Counted from the stretch's first letter, positions 1-6,876 are shown. The stretch is DNA of 7,450 bases from Bryobacteraceae bacterium (GCA_025929455.1 JAICMB010000147.1:1-7450), one strand, 5' to 3'. Notes: generated by a model from the letters alone, not told the origin. A program made the numbers and translations.

Positions 1-216
1 ACCGCGCCATTCGACCCGATCACCGGGCTTGTGAAAGAAGTGCCCGGTTACTCGGTGTTCAACGCCATGGCCCGGCACCCGCTGGGCGAGCACGTCGATT
101 TTCAAATCAACATCGATAACATCGCGAACCGCTATTACTACGATCAGATCCATCCCGCGCACATTGTGCTAGGGCCCGGGCGCTCCGCCCTCGCCGGGCT
201 GCATTTCAAATTCTGA
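1..216 (+). CDS. TonB-dependent siderophore receptor, C-terminal fragment
   Basis: Only the last 71 codons are present; the gene enters from the left edge in frame 1 and ends with TGA at 214-216. The fragment reads like the final beta-strands of a TonB-dependent outer-membrane receptor: a segment of the type FQINIDNIANRYYYD, then a glycine/proline turn (GPGRSALAG), then a last strand ending in the aromatic residue Phe, as expected for recognition by the Bam machinery. Receptors of this class import ferric siderophores across the outer membrane using TonB-ExbBD energy. The following PiuC-type dioxygenase gene, 3 bp downstream, matches the fiu-ybiX and piuA-piuC arrangement, so a Fiu/PiuA-like catecholate receptor is the best inference. 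The plug domain and TonB box lie outside the window, so the substrate cannot be read here. Confidence 0.85.
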   Translation, partial: TAPFDPITGLVKEVPGYSVFNAMARHPLGEHVDFQINIDNIANRYYYDQIHPAHIVLGPGRSALAGLHFKF

Positions 217-219
217 ACC

Positions 220-900
220 ATGCTGTTACCAATTCCCGATGTACTGACGGCGGCGCAGGTGTTGCGAGCCCGCCAGCTGCTCAGTGAGGCCGAATGGGTG
301 GATGGCCGCGTTACCGCCGGGCGTCAATCCGCGCGCGCCAAGGACAACATGCAACTGCCGGAAGGCTCGCCGGCCGCGCGCGAGGTGGGCGCTACGATCG
401 TCGGGGCGCTGGAACAGAATCCGCTGTTCATTTCCGCCGCCCTGCCCGCGCGAGTTTTTCCGCCGCTGTTCAACCGCTACCAGGGCGGCCAATCGTTCGG
501 CACGCACGTGGACAATGCCATCCGTCAGGTCACCGGCACGCCGCACCGCATCCGGACGGACCTGTCCGCGACCTTATTTTTCACCGGCCCTGAAGAGTAT
601 GACGGCGGCGATCTGGTGATCGAAGATGCCTACGGCACGCACAACGTGAAGTTGCCCGCGGGACACATGATCCTGTACCCGGCCACCAGCCTCCATCACG
701 TACGCCCCGTAACGCGCGGTGCGCGCGTGGCTTCGTTTTTCTGGATCCAAAGTATGGTGCGCGACGACGGCCAGCGCACGCTGCTGTTCGATCTCGATGT
801 TGCCATCCAGCGCCTCCATGGCGAAGCGTCCGTGCAAGCCGCCGCGGTGCAGTTGACCGGCGTGTATCACAACCTGCTGCGGCGCTGGGCCGACGTTTAA
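220..900 (+). CDS. piuC: PKHD-type Fe(II)/2-oxoglutarate-dependent dioxygenase, PiuC/YbiX family
   Basis: The 226-residue protein has the usual length for the PiuC/YbiX family of cytoplasmic Fe(II)- and 2-oxoglutarate-dependent dioxygenases. The double-stranded beta-helix core carries the HxD iron ligands at H96 and D98 (GTHVDNA), the distal iron ligand in the [10 protein letters not shown] stretch (H159 by position) and a 2-oxoglutarate-binding arginine about ten residues later (R169). The segments preceding the HxD motif ([15 protein letters not shown]) and following it ([20 protein letters not shown]) are typical of the prolyl-4-hydroxylase-like fold. The last 45 or so residues form the small helical C-terminal extension of this family. 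The start ATG lies 3 bp after the receptor stop codon and has no strong ribosome binding site, which suggests translational coupling. Family members are linked to iron-siderophore uptake and usually sit beside a TonB receptor gene. The physiological substrate is not established. Confidence 0.93.
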   Translation: MLLPIPDVLTAAQVLRARQLLSEAEWVDGRVTAGRQSARAKDNMQLPEGSPAAREVGATIVGALEQNPLFISAALPARVFPPLFNRYQGGQSFGTHVDNAIRQVTGTPHRIRTDLSATLFFTGPEEYDGGDLVIEDAYGTHNVKLPAGHMILYPATSLHHVRPVTRGARVASFFWIQSMVRDDGQRTLLFDLDVAIQRLHGEASVQAAAVQLTGVYHNLLRRWADV

Positions 901-916
901 AAAACACAGTGGTAAC

Positions 917-943
917 ATTCGTGATTTCGAAGGAGACACGAAT
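917..943 (+). promoter_or_regulatory. Inverted repeat enclosing the epimerase ribosome binding site
   Basis: ATTCGTG at 917-923 is the exact reverse complement of CACGAAT at 937-943. The 13-nt loop holds the AGGAG Shine-Dalgarno sequence (931-935), and the right arm ends on the first base of the TTG start codon. In RNA this could form a 7-bp, A/U-containing stem that presents the ribosome binding site in a loop. The repeat is seen directly; any regulatory role is inference, and a 7-bp match can occur by chance. Confidence 0.35.
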
Positions 944-1893
944 TGGCGAAAGTGTTGGTAACGGGCGCGCAGGGCTGCATCGGAGCGTGGATTGTGGAAC
1001 GCCTGCTGGCGCGCGGCGATGAGGTGATCTCGTACGATCTCGAGACGGAGCCCGTGCGCCTGCGCCACATCGCGCCCGGCGCTGATGTCGCGCGCGTGCG
1101 CATGGAGCATGGCGGCATCGAGGACACGGCGCGCGTCAAAGCGCTTGTGAAGGACGAGGGCATAACGCACATCGTGCACCTCGCAGCGGTGTTGATGCCG
1201 TTTTGCCAAGCGAATCCGGTGACCGGCGCGCTCGTCAATGTCATCGGCACGCTGAACGTGTTCGAAGCCGCGCGCGACGCGGGTCGTCCGGTGCGAATCG
1301 TCTATGCGAGCTCTTCGGCTGTATGGGGGCCGGAGCACTTTTACGAACACCGTGCGCTCAACGAAGACGATCCGCTGAAGCCCGCGACGCATTATGGCGT
1401 TTTCAAACAGGCCAACGAGGGCAACGCGCGCGCATTCTACGCGGCCAATCAGATTTCGAGCGTGGGGCTACGCCCTTGGGCCGTATACGGATTCGGGCGC
1501 GACCTGGGCTTGACGGCCGATCCCACGCTTGCCATCCGCGCGGCAGTTCGCAAGGAGCCGTACAACATACGGCTGAGCGGCTACATGGACATGCAGTACG
1601 TGGAGGACGTCGCGGACACCTTCATCGCTTGTCTATTCGCCGATCTCGAAGGCGCGCACGTGTTCAATCTGGCGGGCGAAGTGATCGCGATGGAAGATTT
1701 CGTGAAGCTGCTCGCAGAACTGCGGCCGGATGCGGCGGGTCTGATCACCAACGGCGGCCCGCAGGTGCCCGTCGCGTATCGCATGGACGATGCGCAGTTG
1801 CGCGCGGCGGCGCCGGGCATCCCGCGAACGTCGCTGCGCGATGGCGTAAAGAAAACGATCGCGCTGTTCGATGCGAACGCGGCGAGCGCGTAG
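943..1893 (+). CDS. NAD-dependent epimerase/dehydratase family protein (extended SDR)
   Basis: This 316-residue cytoplasmic protein belongs to the extended short-chain dehydrogenase/reductase superfamily. The N-terminal Rossmann motif GxxGxxG is GAQGCIG at residues 8-14, and an aspartate at the end of beta-2 (D32, in SYDLE) favours NAD over NADP. The active-site serine cluster is at 123-125 (ASSSAVWG) and the YxxxK pair is Y151/K155 (YGVFK). The later RPWAVYGFGRD segment (177-187) is the usual substrate-side loop. Such proteins act on nucleotide sugars, uronates or related hydroxy compounds; I cannot assign a substrate, so no symbol is given. The start is TTG at 943, supported by AGGAG at 931-935 with 7-nt spacing and by the MAKVLVTG opening. 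The gene follows piuC by 42 bp in the same direction. Its neighbours give no sugar-pathway context. Confidence 0.88.
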   Translation: MAKVLVTGAQGCIGAWIVERLLARGDEVISYDLETEPVRLRHIAPGADVARVRMEHGGIEDTARVKALVKDEGITHIVHLAAVLMPFCQANPVTGALVNVIGTLNVFEAARDAGRPVRIVYASSSAVWGPEHFYEHRALNEDDPLKPATHYGVFKQANEGNARAFYAANQISSVGLRPWAVYGFGRDLGLTADPTLAIRAAVRKEPYNIRLSGYMDMQYVEDVADTFIACLFADLEGAHVFNLAGEVIAMEDFVKLLAELRPDAAGLITNGGPQVPVAYRMDDAQLRAAAPGIPRTSLRDGVKKTIALFDANAASA

Positions 1894-1928
1894 AACGCAG
1901 CCCTGGGCCACGCACGCACAATCTCACC

Positions 1929-1954
1929 GCAGGCGGCAAAAATCGACCGCCTGC
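1929..1954 (+). other. GC-rich hairpin between the epimerase and deacylase genes
   Basis: GCAGGCGG at 1929-1936 is the exact reverse complement of CCGCCTGC at 1947-1954, with a 10-nt A-rich loop (1937-1946). The hairpin sits in the 84-bp gap after the epimerase stop codon and 23 bp before the deacylase ATG. No T tract follows, so it is not a classical intrinsic terminator. It could be an attenuating, RNA-stabilising or processing structure that separates expression of the two genes. Confidence 0.45.
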
Positions 1955-1977
1955 CCCACTCAGCCCGGGGCGTGGAA

Positions 1978-2868
1978 ATGGTGAAACTGGTCTATCACGA
2001 CGGCTACGACTTGCAGTTGGGGGCGCACGTCTTTCCATCGCAAAAGTACCGGCTGGTGCGCGATTCCCTATCGCCCGCGGAGTTCACGCGCCCCGCACCC
2101 GCGACGGATGACGACATGCTCCTCGCGCACGACGCGGCCTGGATCGAGAAACTCCGCCGGTGCGAGTTGACGTCCAACGAACTGCTGCGCCTCGAAATTC
2201 CGTGGTCCCCTGCAACGCGCGACGCGTTCTGGTTATGCACCGGCGGGACCATCAAAGCAGCGCGGCTCGCGATAAAGAGCGGCGGCATCGCGTTCAACAT
2301 CGGCGGTGGATTTCATCACGCGTTCGCGGACCATGGCGAAGGCTTCTGCGCTGTAAACGATATCGCGGTAGCGATCCGTCGTCTGCAGCGCGACGAACTG
2401 ATTACGCGGGCCATGGTGGTCGACTGCGACGTGCACCACGGCAACGGCACCGCCGCGATCTTCGCCGGCGATCGCAGTGTGTTCACGATCTCGCTGCATC
2501 AGTACAACAACTATCCCGCCGAGAAGCCGCCCTCGACCATCGATGTCAATTTACGCGACGGCACGCGTGATGACGAGTACATCGCACGTCTGCGCGGCGC
2601 GCTGGAGTTTTCGCTGGGCGGCTTTGCTCCCGAGCTAATGATGTACGTCGCGGGCGGCGATCCTTACGAACACGATCAACTTGGCGGGCTGGCGCTAACC
2701 ATGCGAGGCCTACGCGAGCGCGATGCGACAGTGTTCAACGCGGCACACCGGCGCGGTGTTCCGGTCGCGGTTGTACTTGCAGGCGGATACGCGCGCGATG
2801 TCGCGGACACCGTTGCGATCCACTGCGCGACAGTGGCAGCCGCCCGCGATACGCTGGGGAACACATGA
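1978..2868 (+). CDS. Histone deacetylase superfamily protein (AcuC-like zinc deacylase)
   Basis: The protein (296 residues from ATG 1978) has the arginase/deacetylase fold of class I-like histone deacetylases, which in bacteria includes AcuC and acetylpolyamine amidohydrolases. Numbered from this start, the tandem histidines are H113/H114 in GGGFHHA, the zinc ligands are D151 and H153 in DCDVHHGNGT and D228 in AGGDPYEHD, and the transition-state tyrosine is Y271 in LAGGYARD. All key catalytic residues are therefore present and the enzyme should be active, probably in the cytoplasm on acetyl- or acyl-lysine proteins or acylated small molecules. GTG codons at 1972 and 1981 are alternative starts; I prefer ATG 1978 because GGGG at 1967-1970 is spaced correctly for it. 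The stop overlaps the malic enzyme start (ATGA), so the two are probably translationally coupled. At about 300 residues it is shorter than AcuC. The substrate is unknown. Confidence 0.9.
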   Translation: MVKLVYHDGYDLQLGAHVFPSQKYRLVRDSLSPAEFTRPAPATDDDMLLAHDAAWIEKLRRCELTSNELLRLEIPWSPATRDAFWLCTGGTIKAARLAIKSGGIAFNIGGGFHHAFADHGEGFCAVNDIAVAIRRLQRDELITRAMVVDCDVHHGNGTAAIFAGDRSVFTISLHQYNNYPAEKPPSTIDVNLRDGTRDDEYIARLRGALEFSLGGFAPELMMYVAGGDPYEHDQLGGLALTMRGLRERDATVFNAAHRRGVPVAVVLAGGYARDVADTVAIHCATVAAARDTLGNT

Positions 2869-5132
2869 TCATTCGCGACGACGATGCCCGTGAATATCAC
2901 GCAGCTGTTCCCGCCGGCAAGATTTCGATCGCACCGACCAAGCCCTGTTCCACGCAGCGCGACCTTAGCCTTGCATACACGCCCGGCGTAGCGGCGCCGT
3001 GTCTCGACATCGAGCGCGATCCCACGCTCGCCTACCGCTACACCGATAAAGGCAATCTCGTCGCCGTGATCACCAACGGCACGGCGGTGCTGGGCCTCGG
3101 CAACATCGGCGCACAGGCGGGCAAGCCGGTAATGGAAGGTAAGGCGGTGCTCTTCAAACGCTTCGCCGATATCGACGTGTTCGATCTGGAGTTGAACACC
3201 GCCGACCCGCGCGAAGTGATTCGCACCTGCCAGATTCTGGAGCCGACTTTCGGCGGCATCAATCTCGAAGACATCAAGGCCCCGGACTGTTTCGAAATCG
3301 AAGAAGAACTGCGCCGCACGCTAAACATTCCGGTCTTCCACGACGACCAGCACGGCACCGCGATCATCTCCGGCGCGGCGCTGTTGAACGCTCTGATCCT
3401 GGTGAACAAGCGCATCGAAGACGTGCGCATCGTCTTCAACGGCGCCGGAGCGAGCGCCATCGCGTGCGCCGAACACGCCATGCGCCTGGGCGCGGGCCGC
3501 GAAAACATCGTGATGTGCGACTCGCACGGCGTGATTTACACCGGGCGCGAGCAGGGCATGAACCGCTACAAGCAGCGGTTCGCCGTCGATACGCCCGCTC
3601 GCACACTGGCCGACGTGGTACGCGATGCGGATGTTTTCTTCGGCCTGTCGGCGGGGGGCGCGCTAACACGGGAGATGCTGAAGACCATGGCGCCACGTCC
3701 GATCGTGTTCGCGCTGGCCAACCCCGATCCCGAGATTCCGTACGATGTGGCGGTCGCGACGCGCCCGGACGCAATCGTGGCGACGGGCCGCTCCGATTAC
3801 CCGAACCAGGTAAACAATGTTCTCGGGTTTCCCTTCATCTTTCGCGGCGCGCTCGATGTCCGTGCAACGGCGATTAACGACGCGATGGAACTCGCCGCCA
3901 CATACGCGCTCGCGGACCTCGCGCGCGAAGACGTGCCGGATTCGGTGCGGCGCACCTATGGACTGGAAGACCTGTCGTTCGGGCCGGAGTACATCATTCC
4001 GAAGCCGTTCGACGCGCGCGTGCTGGTACGCGAGGCATGGGCCGTCGCCAAGGCTGCGATCGACAGCGGCGTCGCGCGCGGCACGCTCGATCTCGATCAA
4101 TATCGCGACGACTTAGAGAAGCGCCTCGGCCGCGCTCGCGCGATCATGCGCGGCATGATTCACAAGGCGCAGCGCGCGCCTAAGCGCGTGGTATTTCCGG
4201 AGGGAGACGAGCCGAAGATTCTGCGTGCCTCGCAAATTCTTGCTGACGAAGGGATCGCGCAGCCAGTGCTGCTCGGCAATGAAGCGGTGATCCGCGAGCG
4301 CATGGCCTCGCTGCGCGTCACGGCCGATCACGTCACCATCGTCGATCCGTCGGCGTCGCCCGATTTCGACAGCTATGCCGAAGAGTTTTATAAGCTGCGC
4401 CAGCGTAAAGGCGTCACGCGCACGGAAGCACACAAGCTCATGCGCAACCGCAATTCGTTCGCGGCCATGATGGTGCGGCGCGGCGAGGCCGACGTCATGA
4501 TCGCAGGCCTGACGCAGCATTATCCAGATACGATCCGGCCGGCGCTCGAGGTCATCCCGGTGCGCGAAGGCTTGCGGCGCGTCGCAGGTGTTTATCTCGT
4601 GATCACGCGCAAGGGCGACCTCTATTTCTTCGCGGACGCCACCGTAAACATCGAGCCTACGAGCGAAGACCTCGCCGAGATCGCCATCGGAGCGGCGGGC
4701 ATGGCGGAGCGTTTCAGCATCCAGCCGCGCGTTGCGATGCTGTCGTTTTCAAATTTCGGCAGCACGCGGCATCCGCTCGCCGAAAAGGTCCGGCGTGCGG
4801 TAGACATCGTGCGGCGGCAGGCGCCGGATCTGATGATCGACGGTGAAATGCAGGCCGATACCGCGGTGGCGCCCGAGATTATCGAACAGACCTACCCGTT
4901 CAGCACACTGCGAGGCGGCGCGAACGTGCTGGTGTTTCCGAACCTGGAGGCGGGGAACATTGCGTACAAGTTGCTGGCGCGCCTGGGCGAGGCGGAAGTG
5001 ATCGGGCCGTTGCTGGTTGGACTTTCGAAACCGGTCCACGTACTGCAGCGCGGCGCCGAGGTCAACGACGTCGTAAACGTGGCGGCCGTGGCCGTCGTGG
5101 ATGCCCAGGAGATGGAAGCGCGCGGGAGGTAG
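2865..5132 (+). CDS. maeB: NADP-dependent malic enzyme with C-terminal phosphotransacetylase domain (MaeB type)
   Basis: The 755-residue protein is full length for MaeB. It would oxidatively decarboxylate malate to pyruvate and CO2 with NAD(P) reduction in the cytoplasm, supplying NADPH and pyruvate. The malic enzyme part covers roughly residues 15-425. The catalytic tyrosine is Y38 ([12 protein letters not shown]), the catalytic lysine is K93 ([10 protein letters not shown]), metal ligands are E135/D136 ([14 protein letters not shown]) and the HDDQHGTA stretch (159-166), and the dinucleotide-binding loop is GAGASA at 193-198. Residues from about 430 form the phosphotransacetylase-like domain, with RVVFPEGDE at 441-449 and [17 protein letters not shown] at 686-702. 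In E. coli MaeB this domain is regulatory, responds to acetyl-CoA and lacks transacetylase activity. The ATG at 2865 overlaps the deacylase stop codon, with GGGGA at 2856-2860 as a possible ribosome binding site. NADP preference is assumed from the family. Confidence 0.96.
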   Translation: MIIRDDDAREYHAAVPAGKISIAPTKPCSTQRDLSLAYTPGVAAPCLDIERDPTLAYRYTDKGNLVAVITNGTAVLGLGNIGAQAGKPVMEGKAVLFKRFADIDVFDLELNTADPREVIRTCQILEPTFGGINLEDIKAPDCFEIEEELRRTLNIPVFHDDQHGTAIISGAALLNALILVNKRIEDVRIVFNGAGASAIACAEHAMRLGAGRENIVMCDSHGVIYTGREQGMNRYKQRFAVDTPARTLADVVRDADVFFGLSAGGALTREMLKTMAPRPIVFALANPDPEIPYDVAVATRPDAIVATGRSDYPNQVNNVLGFPFIFRGALDVRATAINDAMELAATYALADLAREDVPDSVRRTYGLEDLSFGPEYIIPKPFDARVLVREAWAVAKAAIDSGVARGTLDLDQYRDDLEKRLGRARAIMRGMIHKAQRAPKRVVFPEGDEPKILRASQILADEGIAQPVLLGNEAVIRERMASLRVTADHVTIVDPSASPDFDSYAEEFYKLRQRKGVTRTEAHKLMRNRNSFAAMMVRRGEADVMIAGLTQHYPDTIRPALEVIPVREGLRRVAGVYLVITRKGDLYFFADATVNIEPTSEDLAEIAIGAAGMAERFSIQPRVAMLSFSNFGSTRHPLAEKVRRAVDIVRRQAPDLMIDGEMQADTAVAPEIIEQTYPFSTLRGGANVLVFPNLEAGNIAYKLLARLGEAEVIGPLLVGLSKPVHVLQRGAEVNDVVNVAAVAVVDAQEMEARGR

Positions 5133-5141
5133 ACTGGCGGG

Positions 5142-5978
5142 ATGGGTTCGACACCACAACCGGCATCGGATTACATCTTAGGCGCTTCCGAGGAGGAGCG
5201 CGCTCGTCTGTCGTATCAAGCCGCGATCCTTCGACCGTTCACGGCGCGCCTGTTTCAGTCTGCCGGACTGTCGGCGGGCATGCGGGTTTTGGACGCCGGG
5301 TGCGGTTTAGGCGACGTTGCGTTTCTGGCGTCAGAGATGGTCGGATCGGACGGGTCGGTTGTTGCAATCGACCGCGATCCAGACGTACTCGCCCGAGCAC
5401 GGGCACGGCGCGACGGACAGAAGCCCGGCCGCGCTCCGGTGCGTTTTGTCCACTCGACGCTCGAAGATTTTAGCGATACACAGCCGTACGACGCCGTCGT
5501 CGGCCGTTATGTCCTCGTGCATCAGCGAGATCCGGCACGAGGTCTAGGGAAGCTCGCCTCACACGTACGCGCGGGTGGTCTGATCGTCTTTCACGAATTG
5601 GACATGGGTTCGCCGTTCTTCACTTATCCGCCTGTGGCGATATTCGACCACGCGGCGCGTTGCGCGTGTCTCGCGTTCGAGCGCAGCGGACTGCCGCACG
5701 ACATAGGACGCCGCCTGGGTTCGCTCTATACGGCTGCGGGCCTGCCCTTTCCGGAGTTGATGGCGGAAATTCCAGTAGGCGGACCAAGCTCCGCCATAGC
5801 AGGGTGGGCGGTGCAAACCCTCAGAACGCTGTCGCCGATGATCGAGCAACTCGGCATCGCAAGCGCATCCGAGATCGGCATCGACGATCTCCGCGAACGC
5901 ATCGAAGCCGAAGCGCGTGAAAAGAATGCGGTGCTGACCGGACCTCCGCAATTCGGAGCCTGGGCGCGCAAGCCCTAA
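5142..5978 (+). CDS. Class I SAM-dependent methyltransferase
   Basis: The 278-residue protein has a Rossmann-like class I methyltransferase domain. Motif I, which binds S-adenosylmethionine, is VLDAGCGLGD at residues 49-58. The acidic residue at the end of beta-2 is D77 (VVAIDRDP), and an STLEDF stretch at 105-110 fits the adenine-contact loop. YDAVVGRYVLVHQRDP (116-131) and the RAGGLIVFHELD stretch (143-154) match motifs II-III of the UbiE/Methyltransf_11-25 type. The C-terminal 100 residues are mostly helical and probably form a substrate lid. The acceptor cannot be read from the sequence; small-molecule methylation is most likely for this architecture. The ATG lies 9 bp after the maeB stop codon; GGGAGG at 5124-5129, inside the end of maeB, is the best ribosome binding site, although its 12-nt spacing is long. 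The gene is probably transcribed with maeB and ends 2 bp from a convergent gene. Confidence 0.87.
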   Translation: MGSTPQPASDYILGASEEERARLSYQAAILRPFTARLFQSAGLSAGMRVLDAGCGLGDVAFLASEMVGSDGSVVAIDRDPDVLARARARRDGQKPGRAPVRFVHSTLEDFSDTQPYDAVVGRYVLVHQRDPARGLGKLASHVRAGGLIVFHELDMGSPFFTYPPVAIFDHAARCACLAFERSGLPHDIGRRLGSLYTAAGLPFPELMAEIPVGGPSSAIAGWAVQTLRTLSPMIEQLGIASASEIGIDDLRERIEAEAREKNAVLTGPPQFGAWARKP

Positions 5979-5980
5979 CG

Positions 5981-6667
5981 TTACGCCGTCAGCGACACGA
6001 CCCCTCGGTCGCGCAGCCCGCTGAGGGCGAGACCATAGCGGCCGCGCACGCCCGTCTTTTCGAAGATGTGCTTGAGGTGAATCTTCACCGTGCCCGGCCG
6101 GATGCCGAGTTCCTGCGCGATCTCTTTGTTCTTGAACCCCTGTTCGACCAGCTCGAGCACCTGCTGTTCGCGCGCGGTTAACTCGCTACGGGCATGTTGA
6201 CCGGAGCGTATCGCGTCGCGAAATACGTGCTCCTCCATCCAGCTCCGGCCCGATGCGACGGTGCGGATACAAGTGAGGATCGTAGACACGTCGGCGCTTT
6301 TGCGGATAATGCCGCGCGCGCCGGCCTGCAGGAAGCGGAGTGCCTCGGCCTCGGTCATCGAAACGCCCCAGACAACCACGGCAGGCGGCCGGTCGAGGAG
6401 CTTAAGGTCCTGTAACCAGTCCAGCACGTTGTTCGCGCCAAACGCTTTATCAACGACGATGACGGAAGCGGACCCGGAAACCGCGATCGAAGCGGCGCGA
6501 TCAAGGCTGGCGACCCCGTCCCGAAATTCAAAATCCGGCGCGGTTCCAAGCAAGGCCCGGAGTCCAGCCGCGGTAACGGGCTGGGTGTCGCATACCGCGA
6601 CGGCGAAATTGGTGTCGGTTTGCGGACTCATGAATCCATTTGGCGAACCAGGCAGATGCGCCGCCAT
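5981..6667 (-). CDS. NarL/LuxR-family response regulator with degenerate receiver domain
   Basis: From the ATG at 6667-6665 this is a 228-residue cytoplasmic transcription factor. Residues about 20-135 form a CheY-like receiver. The predicted phospho-acceptor D73 (VIVVDKAF) and the conserved lysine K123 (GIIRKSAD) are present. The N-terminal acidic pair is reduced to one (D27 followed by Thr, in VCDTQPV), and the usual Thr/Ser after beta-4 is Gly101 (VVWGVS). Residues about 163-215 are a clear LuxR-type helix-turn-helix (LTAREQQVLEL, NKEIAQELGI, GTVKIHLKHIFEK). The frame is open upstream to 6868, but ATG 6667 is preceded by AGGAG (6676-6672) and fits the domain boundary. ATG 6631 (216 residues) is a weaker alternative. 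No histidine kinase gene is visible. The gene is divergent from the cpaE-like gene, which suggests that it controls itself and/or that pilus locus. Phosphorylation-independent action is possible. Confidence 0.92.
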   Translation of the reverse strand: MAAHLPGSPNGFMSPQTDTNFAVAVCDTQPVTAAGLRALLGTAPDFEFRDGVASLDRAASIAVSGSASVIVVDKAFGANNVLDWLQDLKLLDRPPAVVVWGVSMTEAEALRFLQAGARGIIRKSADVSTILTCIRTVASGRSWMEEHVFRDAIRSGQHARSELTAREQQVLELVEQGFKNKEIAQELGIRPGTVKIHLKHIFEKTGVRGRYGLALSGLRDRGVVSLTA

Positions 6668-6676
6668 GATGCTCCT

Positions 6677-6700
6677 GTTAAGCCCGGCCGCGGGTTTAAC
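6677..6700. repeat. 24-bp imperfect palindrome next to the regulator's ribosome binding site
   Basis: The left arm GTTAAGCCCG (6677-6686) and the right arm CGGGTTTAAC (6691-6700) are reverse complements at nine of ten positions, separated by GCCG (6687-6690). On the minus strand the repeat abuts the AGGAG ribosome binding site of the LuxR-type regulator gene (6676-6672). It could be an operator for autoregulation or a leader-RNA hairpin controlling translation. The symmetry is directly visible; the role is inference. Confidence 0.5.
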
Positions 6701-6751
6701 CCCGCTGCCGTCGCTGCACCCCGCCCGTCTGCTCTGCATTTCATATCGGCA

Positions 6752-6792
6752 AGAGCGTTCAAGGGAATAGTTGAAAGAACTGATAAAGCTCT
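6752..6792. repeat. Nested inverted repeats in the A/T-rich centre of the divergent region
   Basis: TTCAA at 6758-6762 and TTGAA at 6771-6775 form a dyad with 8-bp spacing. They are enclosed by AGAGC at 6752-6756 and GCTCT at 6788-6792. The right-hand spacing is longer than the left, so the whole is asymmetric. Regulators with a LuxR-type helix-turn-helix bind short dyads of this kind, but five-base arms are weak evidence. Confidence 0.25.
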
Positions 6793-6832
6793 CATGTTTT
6801 AAGCGGATGCGCCGATCTGAATACTGAGGAAA

Positions 6833-6845
6833 CCGCCGTCGGCGG
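6833..6845. repeat. 13-bp perfect palindrome upstream of the cpaE-like gene
   Basis: CCGCCG and CGGCGG flank a central T at 6839, giving six perfectly paired positions. The repeat lies 31 bp before the ATG at 6877. It also overlaps GGCGG (6841-6845), the only plausible ribosome binding site for the alternative TTG start at 6853. It may act as an operator or an RNA hairpin; GC-rich sequence makes chance occurrence of such a repeat fairly likely. Confidence 0.35.
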
Positions 6846-6876
6846 CAGTCGCTTGGTCGAATTTGCACGTACGGAA

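Larger units (their letters stand above)
6668..6876. promoter_or_regulatory. Divergent intergenic region between the LuxR-type regulator and the cpaE-like gene
   Basis: This 209-bp region must hold the promoters of both flanking genes. A relatively A/T-rich island lies around 6735-6805. A possible plus-strand -35 is TTGAAA at 6771-6776, but the best -10 at correct spacing (CATGTT, 6793-6798) is poor, and I found no convincing minus-strand promoter. Three inverted repeats lie inside it (6677-6700, 6752-6792 and 6833-6845). Apart from a six-codon ATG-to-TGA reading frame at 6807-6827 there is no coding signal. Confidence 0.6.

Noticed and set aside
574..1392. 272-codon open frame on the minus strand
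   Set aside because: It lies antisense to piuC and the epimerase, spans their intergenic gap, is rich in Arg/His/Ala as expected of a GC-rich shadow frame, and shows no recognisable domain.
1203..2111. 302-codon plus-strand open frame in another frame
   Set aside because: It overlaps both the epimerase and the deacylase genes, which have clear family motifs; its translation is an Arg-rich low-complexity shadow.
2821..2835. CACTG/CAGTG inverted repeat
   Set aside because: Five-base arms within the coding sequence of the deacylase; expected by chance.
2865..5132. Two-domain maeB as an unusual gene fusion or a frameshift between malic enzyme and phosphotransacetylase
   Set aside because: The malic enzyme plus phosphotransacetylase-like domain is the normal MaeB architecture and the frame is continuous.
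6261..6770. 169-codon plus-strand open frame
   Set aside because: It is antisense to the LuxR-type regulator gene, which has an unambiguous helix-turn-helix, and the translation shows no domain.
6807..6827. Six-codon ATG-to-TGA leader reading frame before the cpaE-like gene
   Set aside because: Too short to distinguish from chance; it has no run of a single amino acid that would suggest attenuation.
6668..6868. N-terminal extension of the regulator to the upstream ATG at 6868
   Set aside because: The extra 67 residues are Arg/Ser-rich and lack domain character, and they would consume the divergent promoter region. ATG 6667 has AGGAG in front and fits the family length.
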